DNA of 64,000 nt from Azospirillum lipoferum 4B (GCF_000283655.1 NC_016622.1:2368501-2432500), one strand, 5' to 3'; counted from the first letter of the stretch, positions 37,981-47,351 are shown. Notes: generated from the sequence alone by a model not told the origin. A program made the numbers and translations.

Positions 37981-38751
37981 TTAGCGGGTCTGCGCCACCG
38001 TGCCGTCGTCGGAAATGATGATCTCGACGCGGCGGTTCTGCTGGCGGCCGGCATCGTTGCTGTTGGAGGCGACGGGCTGCGCCTCGCCCATGCCCTGGGT
38101 GACGATGCGCGACGGCGACACGCCACGCGCCGACAGGGCGTCGCGGACGGCCTGGGCGCGGGCTTCCGACAGGCGCAGGTTGGTGGTGTCGCTGCCGGTG
38201 TTGTCGGTGTGGCCCTCGATCCGCACGGTGCGTGCCGGATGCGCCTGCAGGAACTGGGCGAGCCGGTCCATGCGCTCATAGGCGCCGGGGGTCAGTTCCG
38301 CCCGGCCGGTGGAGAACAGGATGTCGCCGAGCGTCATGACGAGGCCACGCTCGGTGCGCTGGGCCTGCAGGTCGCGCAGCTGCTGCTCCAGCTCGGTGTT
38401 GCGGGCCTGGAGGCGGTAGGTGTCGGCATTGGCGACCACGGTCTGCGCACCCTTCACCCCGGCCGTCTCCTGCGCGATCTGCACGCGGCGGCTGACGAGA
38501 TAGGCCTGATGATCGACCTCGGAGGCGTCGGCGCCCTGCTCCCGCAGCGCCTCGGCCCGGCGCAGCGCCTGCTCGGCGTCGCGCAGCTGCAGCGGGGCGT
38601 TGCCGGCGATCTGCGGGTTGGCGGCGGCGAGGCTGTAGTCCTGGCGCGCCTGGGTCAGGGCGGCGCTGTCGGTCGGCTGGGTGGCGCAGCCGGCAAGGCC
38701 GAGCCCGAGGCCGGCCAGCACCAGAAGGGTGCGGGGGGCGAAGCCGTTCAT
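37981..38751 (-). CDS. OmpA-family lipoprotein with DUF4398-like N-terminal region
   Basis: This 256-residue protein has a lipoprotein signal peptide (LLVLAGLGLGLAGCATQ, lipobox cysteine about residue 22). An alpha-helical DUF4398-type region follows (about 30-100, DYSLAAANPQIAGNAPLQLRDAEQAL in outline, core APLQLRDAEQALRRAEAL). After a coiled-coil linker comes an OmpA domain: GDILFSTGRAELTPGAYERM, VRIEGHTDNTGSDTTNLRLSEARA and QNRRVEIIIS. It should tether the outer membrane to peptidoglycan. Its start overlaps the stop of the upstream DUF4398 gene by 4 bp (ATGA), so the two are coupled and probably form one envelope complex. Confidence 0.88.
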   Translation of the reverse strand: MNGFAPRTLLVLAGLGLGLAGCATQPTDSAALTQARQDYSLAAANPQIAGNAPLQLRDAEQALRRAEALREQGADASEVDHQAYLVSRRVQIAQETAGVKGAQTVVANADTYRLQARNTELEQQLRDLQAQRTERGLVMTLGDILFSTGRAELTPGAYERMDRLAQFLQAHPARTVRIEGHTDNTGSDTTNLRLSEARAQAVRDALSARGVSPSRIVTQGMGEAQPVASNSNDAGRQQNRRVEIIISDDGTVAQTR

Positions 38752-39287
38752 TGACGCACCTCCGGATGGTTGTAGCCCCAGCTGTTGCCGGTGCTGGTCC
38801 CGAGCGAACCTGCGGGCGCCGGCGGGACGGCGGACGGCGCGGGGTGGCTGGAACCGCTCATGCCCGAAGCGCCATGGCTCGAGCCGCTATAGACCGGTGC
38901 GGCATTGGGCGCAGTCGCCGACTGCGGCGTGTTCGGGGTGGCGGAACGGCGGACTGCGGTGGCAGCCTGCTGGGTCACCGCGCGCTGCGAGGTCACCGTC
39001 GCCAGTTCGGCATCGACGCGGGCCTCCTCGGCCAGACGGCGGGCGCGGGTGCGTTCGTCGGCGCGCATCGCCATGTCGGCGGCGGCCAGCTTGTCGCGGG
39101 CGCTCTGCAGGGCGACCGGCGCATATTGCAGGGCGTTGGCGCGCTCGGCCTCCTGCACCGCCTGGGAGGCGGCGCCGAGCTGTGCGGTGGGCGGCGGTAT
39201 GTCGGAGGCGCAGGCGGCCATGCCGAGCGCCGCCGACAGGACGGCGGCGGCACGCCACCGGTTGGTCGTTGCGGAATTGCGGGTCAT
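38748..39287 (-). CDS. DUF4398 domain lipoprotein
   Basis: This protein has 179 residues from ATG 39287, which has AAAGGA upstream. Lipobox: VLSAALGMAACASD (cysteine about residue 26). The DUF4398 helical region covers about 35-100 (LGAASQAVQEAERANALQY, APVALQSARDKLAAADMAM). A glycine/serine/proline-rich tail follows (SGSSHGASGMSGSSHPAPS). DUF4398 proteins are periplasmic helical proteins often encoded beside OmpA lipoproteins, as here, where the next gene carries the same helical region plus OmpA. The tail may span the periplasm. The function beyond envelope structure is unknown. Confidence 0.82.
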   Translation of the reverse strand: MTRNSATTNRWRAAAVLSAALGMAACASDIPPPTAQLGAASQAVQEAERANALQYAPVALQSARDKLAAADMAMRADERTRARRLAEEARVDAELATVTSQRAVTQQAATAVRRSATPNTPQSATAPNAAPVYSGSSHGASGMSGSSHPAPSAVPPAPAGSLGTSTGNSWGYNHPEVRQ

Positions 39288-39425
39288 CGCATTGGGTCCT
39301 TTCGGAAGCGGCTCATGCCGGAAATCCTGGCCGACGCTGCTGGCCGTAAGGCCATGTCCGTTCGGGTGGTTCGTGCCTCCAACGTGCAAGCGGGCATGAA
39401 GGTTCCGTGGCGGTTCAACGGTAAA

Positions 39426-40061
39426 TCAGCCGCCGCGCGGCATCCCGGCCTGTGCCGCACGGCGGCTGTCGCGGCGGTGGCGGACCAGCCGCAGCACATA
39501 GGCGCCGATCAGGGCGACGAACAGCAACAGCGTCGCCGGCACCATCAGGTCGGCGATCCAGGGGAAACCCACCCGCACCAGATAGCCGGTGCAGGCCAGC
39601 ACCAGCGACCACAGCGTCGCCCCCGCCGCGGCATAGAGCAGGAACACCCCCATCGGCAGCCCGCAGGCCCCGGCGGGGACGGAAATCAGGGTGCGCAGGC
39701 CCGGCAGGGGCTGGCACAGCAGGACGGCGAGGCCGCCGCGCCGGGCGAACCATCCGGTGGCGCGGTGGACCTGTTCCGGCTTCACCGTCAGCCAATGGCC
39801 GTGACGGCCGAGGAAGGCCTCGAACCGCTCGCGTCCCATCCAGTGCGCCGGCGCATACCACACCAGTTCCCCCACCGCGGAGCCGAGCCCGGCGGCCAGC
39901 GCCACCAGCAGCAGGTTGAACTCCCCCGTCGCCGCGCCCATGCCGGCCAGCGGGATCACCGTCTCCGCCGGGATCGGCGGCAGCGCGCGGGCCAGGATCA
40001 GCATCAGGAAGATGCCGAGATAGCCGAACTGCTGCACGATCTGGATGATCCACTCGGTCAT
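39426..40061 (-). CDS. DedA family membrane protein
   Basis: This 211-residue inner-membrane protein has the DedA/SNARE-associated (VTT) core. It contains LILARALPPIPAETVIPLAG, LGSAVGELVWYAPAHWMG and the signature FARRGGLAVLLCQPLPGLRTLISVPAGACGLP (key part CQPLPGLRTLISVPAG, with the conserved glycine-arginine region). Four or five membrane segments are predicted. DedA proteins are thought to flip undecaprenyl phosphate or phospholipids and to support proton-motive-force-dependent envelope functions. ATG 40061 was chosen because the longer reading adds non-membrane sequence. It is divergent from nnrU. Confidence 0.9.
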   Translation of the reverse strand: MTEWIIQIVQQFGYLGIFLMLILARALPPIPAETVIPLAGMGAATGEFNLLLVALAAGLGSAVGELVWYAPAHWMGRERFEAFLGRHGHWLTVKPEQVHRATGWFARRGGLAVLLCQPLPGLRTLISVPAGACGLPMGVFLLYAAAGATLWSLVLACTGYLVRVGFPWIADLMVPATLLLFVALIGAYVLRLVRHRRDSRRAAQAGMPRGG

Positions 40062-40218
40062 TCGCTCGATGGGTTTGGCGGTGAAATGGGAAGTATCGAT
40101 ACTGTGAACCGCGCGACCGGCGTGGGCGTTCCCCCTTCTTGACCAGCCCCCTCTTGACCCGCCCCTCTTGACCCGAGTCAAGGCGCGGCTCGTTCATCCA
40201 CGGTTTAGTGTCTCCATC

Positions 40219-40890
40219 ATGACCGCATCCCTCGCCCTCGCCGCCGCCCTGCTGTTCCTCAGCCATGCCCTGCCGTCCTGGCCGGGGGTGCGGCCCGCCC
40301 TGATCGCCCGGCTTGGCCGCGGCGGTTTCGTGACGATCCATTCCGTCGGCTCGCTGCTGACGCTGACCCTGTTCGTGCTGGCCTATCGCGCCGCCGATGG
40401 CGGGGAGGTGCTGTTCACGCCCTTCGACTGGGCGGCGCCGCTGGTCGCGGTGGTGATGCCGGTGGTCTTCCTGTTGCTGGTCGCCCGTGTCACCACCCGC
40501 TTCGGCAGCCAGAGCGAGCCCAACCCGCCCCGCGGCATCTTTCGCCTGACCCGCGCGCCGGGCAGCCTGGCGCTGCTGCTGTGGGCATGTGCGCATCTGA
40601 ACGCCACCGGCGACGGGCGCCGCGCGCTGCTGTTCGGCACCATGGCGGCCATAGCGCTGTTCGCACTGGTCAAGAACGAGATCGTCCTGGGCCGCAGCCC
40701 GGCCGGCCGCGCCTTCCGGGCGGAGACCTCGCTGCTGCCGCTGGCCGGACCCCAGGGGGTGCGCGGCGCGCTGACGGGACTGGCGGAAATGGGGCCGGCG
40801 CGATTGGCCGGGGGGCTGGCCGCTTATGGGGGCATGCTGTTGCTGCACCCCTGGCTCTTCGGGGTGGATCCCCTCTACTGGATAGGTTGA
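40219..40890 (+). CDS. NnrU family membrane protein
   Basis: This 223-residue polytopic membrane protein is of the NnrU/NnuR group, with about six membrane segments. Landmarks are LFLSHALPSWPGVRPALIARLG, the histidine-bearing FVTIHSVGSLLTLTLFVLAYR, and GIFRLTRAPGSLALLLWACAHLNATGD followed by FGTMAAIALFALV. In Rhodobacter, NnrU lies near nitrite and nitric oxide reductase genes and is linked to denitrification, but stand-alone copies are common. The histidines could hold heme. ATG 40219 begins the first membrane segment. No denitrification genes are beside it here, so the link is family knowledge only. Confidence 0.85.
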   Translation: MTASLALAAALLFLSHALPSWPGVRPALIARLGRGGFVTIHSVGSLLTLTLFVLAYRAADGGEVLFTPFDWAAPLVAVVMPVVFLLLVARVTTRFGSQSEPNPPRGIFRLTRAPGSLALLLWACAHLNATGDGRRALLFGTMAAIALFALVKNEIVLGRSPAGRAFRAETSLLPLAGPQGVRGALTGLAEMGPARLAGGLAAYGGMLLLHPWLFGVDPLYWIG

Positions 40891-40970
40891 GCGCGACGGT
40901 GGACTGGCGCATCTGTTGAGACGGGACTGGAGTACCGCGCCTCACCGCCACTGTGCCAGGAAGCCCCCGC

Positions 40971-41405
40971 ATGAAAATCCGCGAGATCATGACCCGCGAC
41001 GTGCAGACGGTCCGGCCCGACGACAGCATCCGCCGGGCCGCGCAATTGATGGACCAGTTGAACGTCGGCATCCTGCCCGTCTGCGAAGGGCGGGATTTGG
41101 TCGGCGTGGTGACCGACCGCGACATCACCGTCCGCGCCATCTCGGCCGGAAAGCTGCCCGACCGCTGCAAGGTGGCGGAGGTGATGACCGCGAATCCCCG
41201 CTATTGCTACGAGGACGACCCGGTCGGCAGCGTCACCGAACTGATGGCCGGCCAGCAGATCCGGCGCGTGCCGGTGGTCGACCGCAACGACCGGCTGACG
41301 GGCATCGTCTCGCTGGGCGATTTGGCAACCGAAGCCAAGAACGACCGCGCCGTGCAGGGCGCTCTGGAGCGGATCTCCTCCCCCTCCCAGCCGGACCGCA
41401 GCTGA
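40971..41405 (+). CDS. Tandem CBS domain protein
   Basis: This 144-residue protein is a pair of CBS domains that bind adenosyl nucleotides and act as energy-state sensors. CBS1 reads MKIREIMTRDVQTVRPDDSI with AAQLMDQLNVGILPV and GVVTDRDITVRAI. CBS2 reads VAEVMTANPRYCYEDDP with QQIRRVPVVDRNDRLTGIVSLGDLA (key part IRRVPVVDRNDRL). AGGAAG precedes ATG 40971. A GTG 18 bases earlier is less likely. Stand-alone CBS pairs of this kind are common stress-related proteins in alphaproteobacteria. A DUF2934 gene follows in the same direction. Confidence 0.92.
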   Translation: MKIREIMTRDVQTVRPDDSIRRAAQLMDQLNVGILPVCEGRDLVGVVTDRDITVRAISAGKLPDRCKVAEVMTANPRYCYEDDPVGSVTELMAGQQIRRVPVVDRNDRLTGIVSLGDLATEAKNDRAVQGALERISSPSQPDRS

Positions 41406-41440
41406 CCGGCCCGCAACCCATCGAAGTGGAACCGACCATC

Positions 41441-41707
41441 ATGGAACACACACTGGGTCCGGACGACCCGCGGGTCCGCGAACGCGCCCATCGGCTTTGG
41501 GAAGACGAGGGGCGGCCCGAAAACCGCCATCTCGACCACTGGGCGCAGGCCGCCCGCGAGATCGAGGAGGAGGACCGCCGCAACTCGGGCGGTCCCCGCG
41601 TCAACAGCCCGGACGCCGGGCTTGCCGTCCCCGACGACCCCGCCGCCCGCAACCAGCGGGAAGCGGCGGAGCATCTGGGGCAGTCCACGGTACCGTCCGA
41701 CCGGTAG
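41441..41707 (+). CDS. DUF2934 family small protein
   Basis: This 88-residue protein has the DUF2934 motif near its start: DPRVRERAHRLWEDEGRPEN with HLDHWAQAAREIEEED. This is the usual arginine-tryptophan-glycine-histidine pattern of that family. The remainder is polar and probably disordered (NSPDAGLAVPDDPAARNQRE). DUF2934 proteins are small, widespread in rhizobia and Azospirillum, and have no known role. They often lie near stress-induced genes, as with the CBS gene 35 bp upstream here. ATG 41441 begins the conserved part. Confidence 0.82.
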   Translation: MEHTLGPDDPRVRERAHRLWEDEGRPENRHLDHWAQAAREIEEEDRRNSGGPRVNSPDAGLAVPDDPAARNQREAAEHLGQSTVPSDR

Positions 41708-41725
41708 GCCGGGCGGCGGAAGCGG

Positions 41726-42469
41726 TCACTCGACTTTGAGGCTGACCGCTTCCATGCCCTTTTCGGTCTGGCGGACGGTCATGCGCACGCGCTGTCCGTC
41801 ATCCAGGCCGCGCAGCCCGGCACTCTCCAGCGCGCGGGCCGGGATGAACACGTCGCGCCCGCCGCCGTCGGGCTGCGCGAAGCCATAGCCCTTGCCGCCG
41901 TTGAACCACTTCACGGTGGCGCCCATCTCGCTGGTCGGGCCGCTGGCCTGCTGCGGCCGACCGGGACCGCGATCCTGGAACCCGCGGCCCTGGCCACGAT
42001 CCTGGAAGCCGCCGCGGTCGCCGCCCCGATCCCCGAAATTGCGGTCACGCGGACCGCCGGCATCGCGGCGCGCGCCGAACCCGCGATCCCCACCCCGATC
42101 ACCAAAGCCGCGGTCACCGCCCCGATCCCCACCCCGATCGCCGAAGCTGCGCTCGCCGAAGCCGCGGTCGCGACCCTGCGGACGGGCCGGGGCGGCGGCG
42201 GTGGAAAGGTCGACGGAATGCAGGACGCTGACCTGCTGGCCCTTGCGATCCTCGACGATGTCGACGACGACGGTGGCGCCGTCCGGCAGGGTGGTATGGC
42301 CGGCGGGCACGACGAGCGAGGCCGGCAGCAAGGCGTCCTTGCCGCTGTCCCCGACCTTGACGAAGCCATAGCCGCGTTCGGGGTTGAACCATTTCACGGT
42401 GGCCGTCACCTGGGTGGCGACGACGTTGGGCTGACGATAGACGTGGCTGCGGGGCGGCTGATTGTACAT
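41726..42469 (-). CDS. Double cold-shock-domain protein with RGG/GDRG-rich linker
   Basis: This 247-residue protein joins two cold-shock RNA-binding domains. CSD1 (about 15-85) has TATVKWFNPERGYGFVKVG, and CSD2 (about 180-247) has GATVKWFNGGKGYGFAQPDGGGRDVFI in outline. Both keep the aromatic RNP-1 residues (KGYGF or RGYGF). The linker of about 85 residues is made of repeated RDRGF, GDRGG and QDRG units, a disordered RGG-type region of the kind that drives RNA binding and condensation. CspA-type proteins are only about 70 residues, so this is a fusion with a long linker. ATG 42469 was chosen, with only a distant GGAG upstream. It is convergent with the DUF2934 gene. Confidence 0.9.
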   Translation of the reverse strand: MYNQPPRSHVYRQPNVVATQVTATVKWFNPERGYGFVKVGDSGKDALLPASLVVPAGHTTLPDGATVVVDIVEDRKGQQVSVLHSVDLSTAAAPARPQGRDRGFGERSFGDRGGDRGGDRGFGDRGGDRGFGARRDAGGPRDRNFGDRGGDRGGFQDRGQGRGFQDRGPGRPQQASGPTSEMGATVKWFNGGKGYGFAQPDGGGRDVFIPARALESAGLRGLDDGQRVRMTVRQTEKGMEAVSLKVE

Positions 42470-42643
42470 GGGAAACCCGAACTCCGGCGAACAGAAGCGG
42501 CGCCCGCACCGGTCCCGACATGGACCGGCGGACGCCAACCCCTGACACATCGCCCGTCCCGGCGGCTTTGGCAAGTCGGGACCGCTCCGAATAGGCCGGA
42601 CAGGCTGTAAAATCTCACGGCCGGGGCCTCAGCCCATCGGCCG

Positions 42644-42835
42644 TCAGCCCATCAGGCGATCCATCAGACGGTCGGGCACCGGCGGCGGTTCGCGCGGCGG
42701 CACCGGGATGGGGGCCGGCGGCTCCCCCAGCGGCGGGCGGGACGGATCGCCCGGCACCGGCTCGTCGGGACCGACCGGGGGAATGGACGGCTCGCGCGGC
42801 GGAGACGGCGGAAAAGGACCAAGGCTGAACTTCAT
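42644..42835 (-). CDS. Proline-rich 63-residue protein
   Basis: The sequence is dominated by proline (FPPSPPREPSIPPVGPDEPV, IPVPPREPPPVPDRL) with evenly spaced acidic residues. There is no signal peptide and no cysteine, and the protein ends in a short amphipathic piece (DRLMDRLMG). It would form an extended polyproline structure. CAGGA lies 9 bases before ATG 42835. It sits between a secreted-protein gene and the double cold-shock gene on the same strand. Function unknown. Low complexity lowers confidence that it is translated. Confidence 0.5.
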   Translation of the reverse strand: MKFSLGPFPPSPPREPSIPPVGPDEPVPGDPSRPPLGEPPAPIPVPPREPPPVPDRLMDRLMG

Positions 42836-42890
42836 GCTCGGTGTCCTGCAGCGGTGAAAGGGCAGCGGTGATTGGAAGGAGCGCGGCGGG

Positions 42891-43478
42891 TCAGCCGCCC
42901 TGCCCGCCGGGCGCCGTCTGCGACAGGCGGCGGGCATCGTTCAGGCTTTGCATGCAGCGGGCCTCGTCGCCGTCGCGGGCGGCGCTGCGGGCCGCCGTGA
43001 CCAGGGCCTCCAGTTGAGCATTCCTGGCCGCCTGCCCCATCAGCCCGTTGGCCCCGCCGGAGCCGCCGGGTCCGCTGTCCGGCATCGCGCGGGAGTTGGC
43101 CTGCGGAGCGACGGAGGGGGCGGTCGGCATGTTGCTGCCGATTGCCGGAGGTTCGATCACCGCCTGGTCGCCGACGGCGGGCGGCGCCACCATGCCGCCG
43201 GATTGGGCAAGTTCCTCGCTGCTGGTGCCCGCTCCGGAACCGGAGCCCAGCTCGTCGCGCGGGGTCGAGCCGGACAGGCCGGGTGCCGGGCCGTCGGGGA
43301 CGGCGACCGGCGGCGGTTCGGTCGACAGGCCGCGGTTTGCCGCGAACTGCTCCACCATCGCGGCGCATTCGGTTTGCGTCCCGGTCTGTGCGGCGGCCGG
43401 CTGGACGGCCAGTAGCCCGGCCGCCACCGCAAGCGCGAGGGGGGCGATGGCGCCAAGCCTCGTGAAATCTGTCCGCAT
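42891..43478 (-). CDS. Secreted hypothetical protein with conserved C-terminal helix
   Basis: This protein has 195 residues from ATG 43478, chosen because GAGGAGG lies 8 bases upstream. A signal peptide covers residues about 1-31 (LALAVAAGLLAVQPAAAQ). It is followed by a cysteine-bearing helix (TECAAMVEQFAANRGL), a long disordered proline/serine/glycine region, and a C-terminal helical segment with one cysteine (LEALVTAARSAARDGDEARC). The paired cysteines at both ends could form a disulfide in the periplasm. I do not recognise the family. The proline-rich small gene follows 55 bp downstream. Confidence 0.68.
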   Translation of the reverse strand: MRTDFTRLGAIAPLALAVAAGLLAVQPAAAQTGTQTECAAMVEQFAANRGLSTEPPPVAVPDGPAPGLSGSTPRDELGSGSGAGTSSEELAQSGGMVAPPAVGDQAVIEPPAIGSNMPTAPSVAPQANSRAMPDSGPGGSGGANGLMGQAARNAQLEALVTAARSAARDGDEARCMQSLNDARRLSQTAPGGQGG

Positions 43479-43684
43479 CGGTCGCATCCTCCTCGGTTGG
43501 CTGTGCCACGGACGGCGTAGGTCAACCGACTCAACGGCGTGCGGCCGGGCCAAGTTCCGATGGCCAAACTCGGATGGCCGGGCGGAAGAGGGATCCGGCC
43601 ATGCAGCTTGCTCATTTCGCGGGCAGTCGCCGGGTGCTGTAGAGTGCCGGCCTCCACCCTCAACCAACGGTTCACAAGCCCATC

Positions 43685-44599
43685 ATGATCGCCAATATGG
43701 CTGCGCTCGGCGCGGCGCTGTGCTGGGCCGCGGGCGGCCTGATCGCCATCGGGCCGGTGCGGGTGCTCGGCTCCATCGCGTTCAACCGCGTGCGCCTGAC
43801 CATCGTCGCCGCGGTCCTGCTCGTCGCCACCACGCTGCTGGGCGGCTGGGAGACGCTGGACACCGGCGCGGTCCTGACGCTGGCCCTGTCGGGGGCCGCC
43901 GGCATCGTGATGGGCGACATGGCGCTGTTCTGGTCGCTCAGCCGGCTGGGGCCGCGGCGCAACGTGGTGATCTACGCCGCCAACGCGCCGCTGACGGCCC
44001 TGCTCGGCTACACCCTGCTGGGCGAGGCGTTGGGGACGTGGACGACGCTGGGGATCGTGCTGGTGACGCTGGGGGTGATGCTGGCGGTGGCCCTGCGGTC
44101 CGGCTCCACCCACAATTGGGAAGCGGTGCAGGGCAGCCTGCTGGCCGGCGTCGGCGTCTGTCTGGTGGCGGCGGTGGCGCAGGCGGTGGGATCGGTGATC
44201 GCCAAGCCGGTGATGGCGGCCGGTGCCGATCCGGTCGCGTCGGCCACCGTGCGGGTGACGACGGCGGCGCTGATGTTCACCGCCATCGGCGCCCTGTCGG
44301 CGCTGCGGGGCGGCGATGCCGCGGCGGCCGGCGGCGGCCTGTTCCTGCCGCGGGGCCTGACGCCGAAGCTGGCCCTGCAGGTCGCCGGCAACGGGCTTCT
44401 GGGCGTCGGTCTGGGGATGACGCTTCTGCTGGTCGGGCTGGCCCACGGCAATGCCGGGGTGGTCGCCACCCTGTCGGCCCTGAGCCCGGTGCTGATCCTG
44501 CCGATGATGTGGCTGATGACCGGCCAACGCCCGTCGCTGGGCGCCTGGGCCGGCGCCGCGGTCGCCGTGGCCGGCGTCGCCCTGATCGTCAACCGATAG
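43685..44599 (+). CDS. EamA/DMT family transporter
   Basis: This 304-residue inner-membrane protein has ten predicted membrane segments in two EamA repeats. The first (about 1-135) includes ALGAALCWAAGGLIAIGPV and GDMALFWSLSRLGPRRNVVIYAANAPLTAL in outline. The second (about 150-300) includes VAAVAQAVGSVIAKPVMAAG and GMTLLLVGLAHGNAGVVATLSALSPVLILP (core HGNAGVVATLSALSPV). Drug/metabolite transporters of this group export amino acids, sugars or toxic metabolites. The substrate is not predictable. It is monocistronic and convergent with the third hybrid kinase, 9 bp apart. Confidence 0.88.
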   Translation: MIANMAALGAALCWAAGGLIAIGPVRVLGSIAFNRVRLTIVAAVLLVATTLLGGWETLDTGAVLTLALSGAAGIVMGDMALFWSLSRLGPRRNVVIYAANAPLTALLGYTLLGEALGTWTTLGIVLVTLGVMLAVALRSGSTHNWEAVQGSLLAGVGVCLVAAVAQAVGSVIAKPVMAAGADPVASATVRVTTAALMFTAIGALSALRGGDAAAAGGGLFLPRGLTPKLALQVAGNGLLGVGLGMTLLLVGLAHGNAGVVATLSALSPVLILPMMWLMTGQRPSLGAWAGAAVAVAGVALIVNR

Positions 44600-44608
44600 A
44601 CGCGGGCC

Positions 44609-47254
44609 TCAGCGCACCTGCTCCACCGCGACACCCAGGGTGGGAAGCGCCGCCTGGAGCGCCGCGGAGGCGCGGTTGACGGAGTCGCGCAACTGCACCT
44701 TGAGGGCCGGCACGTCGGGGCGGTCCTGTTCGCAGGCATGCTGCAGCTTGCGGGCCAGCCGCGACAGTTCCAGCAGGCCGACATTGCCGGCCAGCGACAC
44801 CATGGCATGGGCGTCGGCGGCGGCGTCCTTCATGGTCTCCGCCTTGCCGATGCGGTCGGCGCGCAGGGCCAGTTCCGCGAGCGTGCCGGTGACGAAGCGG
44901 GGAAGCACGTCGGAGCCCAGCGTATCCGCCAGCGTGTCCAGCGTGGCGCGGTTCAGCACCGGCGCGCTGTCGGAGACCGGAGCGACCCCGGCCAGCACGG
45001 CCGCCTCCTCCGCATCGCCGCCGGGCCGGGCAGTATCCGCCGCAGCCCCCGCCGCAGCCTTCGCGTCTGCATCCGCCTTGGCCTCCAGCCAGCGGTCGAC
45101 CGCCGACAGCAGGGTGTCGCGCTCGATCGGTTTGGTCACATGGTCGTTCATGCCGACATCCAGGCAAAGCTGCAGCTGATCGGTCAGCGCGTTGGCGGTC
45201 AGCGCGATGATGGGCACGCTACCCCGCCGTCCGCCCAGCTGACGAATCGCCGCGGTCGCCTGCAGGCCGTCCATCCGGGGCATCTGCATGTCCATCAGGA
45301 CCAGATCGAACTCGCCGCCGCGCACCGCCTCCACCGCCAGAATGCCGTCCTCCGCCACCTCCACCGTGTGGCCGGCCTTGCAGAGGATGGAGGAAGTGAC
45401 GATCTGGTTCATCGGCACGTCCTCGGCCAGCAGGATGCGGGCGCTGCGCCTGGCCATCCCCTCCGCCCGCTGCTCCGCCGTGTGGCTGGGGGCCGCCTCC
45501 ACCGGCAGCGGCAGCTCGAACCAGAAGGTGCTGCCGACGCCCGGGCTGCTCTGTACGCCGATCCGGCCGCCCATCAGTTCCGACAGCTGTTTGGAGATGA
45601 TCAGCCCCAACCCGGTGCCGCCGAATCGCCGCGTGGTGGAACGGTCGCCCTGGCTGAAGCGCTGGAACAGGTTCGTCAGATCGGCCGCCGGGATGCCCGG
45701 TCCGGTGTCGCTGACGGAGAAGCGGACCAGGGCCGGAGCCTCCTCGCCACCGCCGCCCGCCTCCCCCGACAGCAGGCCGACGGAAACCAGCACCGATCCG
45801 CGTTCGGTGAACTTCACGGCATTGCCGACCAGATTCAGCAGGATCTGGCGGATGCGCGCCTCGTCGCCGCGGACGAAGCGCGGCACCGTGCTGCCCAGCG
45901 ACAGCTGCAGCAGCAGTCCCTTCTGCGAGGCGGCATTGCTCATCAGGTCGCGGCAGTCGCGCAGCAGCCGGTGCAGGTCGAAGGCGCGCTCCTCCAGCTC
46001 CAGCTTGCCGGCCTCGATCTTCGAATAGTCCAGGATGTCGCCGATGATCGCCAGCAGCCCGCGCCCGGCCTCGCGCTGGAGCGAGACATACTGGCGTTGT
46101 TCCGGCGTCAGGTCGGTGCCCAGCAGCAGGTCGGCGAATCCGATGACGCCGTTCAGCGGCGTGCGGATCTCGTGGCTCATGGAGGCCAGGAATTCCGATT
46201 TCACGCGGTTGGCCGCCTCGGCCTCGGCGCGGGCGGCGGACAACTCCTCCTCATAACGCTTGCGCTCGGTCACGTCGCGGACGACGCCGATCACGACGAA
46301 CATGCCGTCGGCCCCCACCGTGGGGCGCATGCTGGATTCGACCCACAGGTAATGGCCGTCACGGTGGCGCAGCCGGTGGGTGAAGGTGACGGGCGGCGAC
46401 CCCGGCTGGATGCCGGCGAAGGCCATCGCCGCACTTTCCAGATCGTCCGGGTGCAACAGGTTGGCGGGGGCATGGCCGACGAGTTCCACGGGATCATGGC
46501 CCAGGATGTCGCGCACCGATGGCGACAGATAGCGCACCGATCCGTCCGCCTTCATCTCCAGGATCATGTCGGTGGCGTTGTCGGCCAGCAGGCGGTAACG
46601 GGCCTCGCTCTCGCCCAGCCGCTGCTCAGCGCCATGATGGCGCTGTTCGCGCAGCAGCAGGATGCCGAGGAACAAGGTGCCGAGCGGCACGATGGCAAGC
46701 ATGGGCGCCGCCGTCCGCTCCGCCACCTGAAGCGCCAGATCCAGGCTGGGAAGCAGGACGAGGGTACAGAGCGACGCCAGCCCCAGAAGCAGGCCGAACA
46801 GCAGGAGCGACATCGCGCCCAGCGCGACGCGGCGCCTTTTCACCCAGACCGAGAAGCCGACGCCGACCAGGAAGGACAGCCCGGCATTGGCGATCCCGGC
46901 CTCCATCCCCGCACCGCCCAGGGAGAAGCGGTAGCCGGCCACGCTCGCCGCCGCCATCGCCGCGGAGATCGGCCCGCCGAACAGGGCGGACAAGCCGATC
47001 AGCGGGGCCCGCGCATCGATGAAGATGCCCGGTCCGACATGGATGGGGTGGACCATCGAGAACAGGGCGGTCAGCGCCATCACCGCGCCGAAGACGGCCT
47101 GGCGGGTGAACTGGCTCCAGCCGCCGGACCGGCGGATCAGGAAGGTGTAGGCGAGAACGACGAAGGCGCTTGCCGCGATGTTCTCGGCAAGATCGTAGGC
47201 CATCGAAGAAAAGTTGCCCAACATCGCCCGGCCGTCGTCCCTACATCGCTCCAC
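44609..47254 (-). CDS. Hybrid sensor kinase with 5TM-LytS sensor, PAS, HisKA, HATPase, REC and HPt
   Basis: This is an 881-residue kinase. Residues about 15-190 form a 5TMR-LYT membrane sensor ([23 protein letters not shown]-type loop [20 protein letters not shown] with the conserved arginine). A PAS domain follows (about 225-345, [20 protein letters not shown]). The histidine is in [18 protein letters not shown]. ATPase motifs are [14 protein letters not shown] and [14 protein letters not shown]. The receiver has [13 protein letters not shown] and [15 protein letters not shown]-terminal HPt has [13 protein letters not shown]. The start is uncertain: GTG 47254 has AGAGGTAG just upstream, and ATG 47224 is the alternative. 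No partner regulator is adjacent. Confidence 0.88.
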   Translation of the reverse strand: MERCRDDGRAMLGNFSSMAYDLAENIAASAFVVLAYTFLIRRSGGWSQFTRQAVFGAVMALTALFSMVHPIHVGPGIFIDARAPLIGLSALFGGPISAAMAAASVAGYRFSLGGAGMEAGIANAGLSFLVGVGFSVWVKRRRVALGAMSLLLFGLLLGLASLCTLVLLPSLDLALQVAERTAAPMLAIVPLGTLFLGILLLREQRHHGAEQRLGESEARYRLLADNATDMILEMKADGSVRYLSPSVRDILGHDPVELVGHAPANLLHPDDLESAAMAFAGIQPGSPPVTFTHRLRHRDGHYLWVESSMRPTVGADGMFVVIGVVRDVTERKRYEEELSAARAEAEAANRVKSEFLASMSHEIRTPLNGVIGFADLLLGTDLTPEQRQYVSLQREAGRGLLAIIGDILDYSKIEAGKLELEERAFDLHRLLRDCRDLMSNAASQKGLLLQLSLGSTVPRFVRGDEARIRQILLNLVGNAVKFTERGSVLVSVGLLSGEAGGGGEEAPALVRFSVSDTGPGIPAADLTNLFQRFSQGDRSTTRRFGGTGLGLIISKQLSELMGGRIGVQSSPGVGSTFWFELPLPVEAAPSHTAEQRAEGMARRSARILLAEDVPMNQIVTSSILCKAGHTVEVAEDGILAVEAVRGGEFDLVLMDMQMPRMDGLQATAAIRQLGGRRGSVPIIALTANALTDQLQLCLDVGMNDHVTKPIERDTLLSAVDRWLEAKADADAKAAAGAAADTARPGGDAEEAAVLAGVAPVSDSAPVLNRATLDTLADTLGSDVLPRFVTGTLAELALRADRIGKAETMKDAAADAHAMVSLAGNVGLLELSRLARKLQHACEQDRPDVPALKVQLRDSVNRASAALQAALPTLGVAVEQVR

Positions 47255-47351
47255 CTACCTCTATACCACGGAAGGATGCCGCGAAACCGCTAACACCAAT
47301 GATGGGATGTGATTTGAACGGGACAACAGCCGGATGCCCGACGCCCACGCC

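Noticed and set aside
42000..42180. Repeated GATCGCC/GATCCCC units as a CRISPR or DNA repeat element
   Set aside because: They are codons of the GDRG/RDRG linker inside the double cold-shock gene.
44738..47293. An 851-codon plus-strand frame opposite the third hybrid kinase
   Set aside because: It is an antisense shadow of the kinase and has no recognisable protein features.
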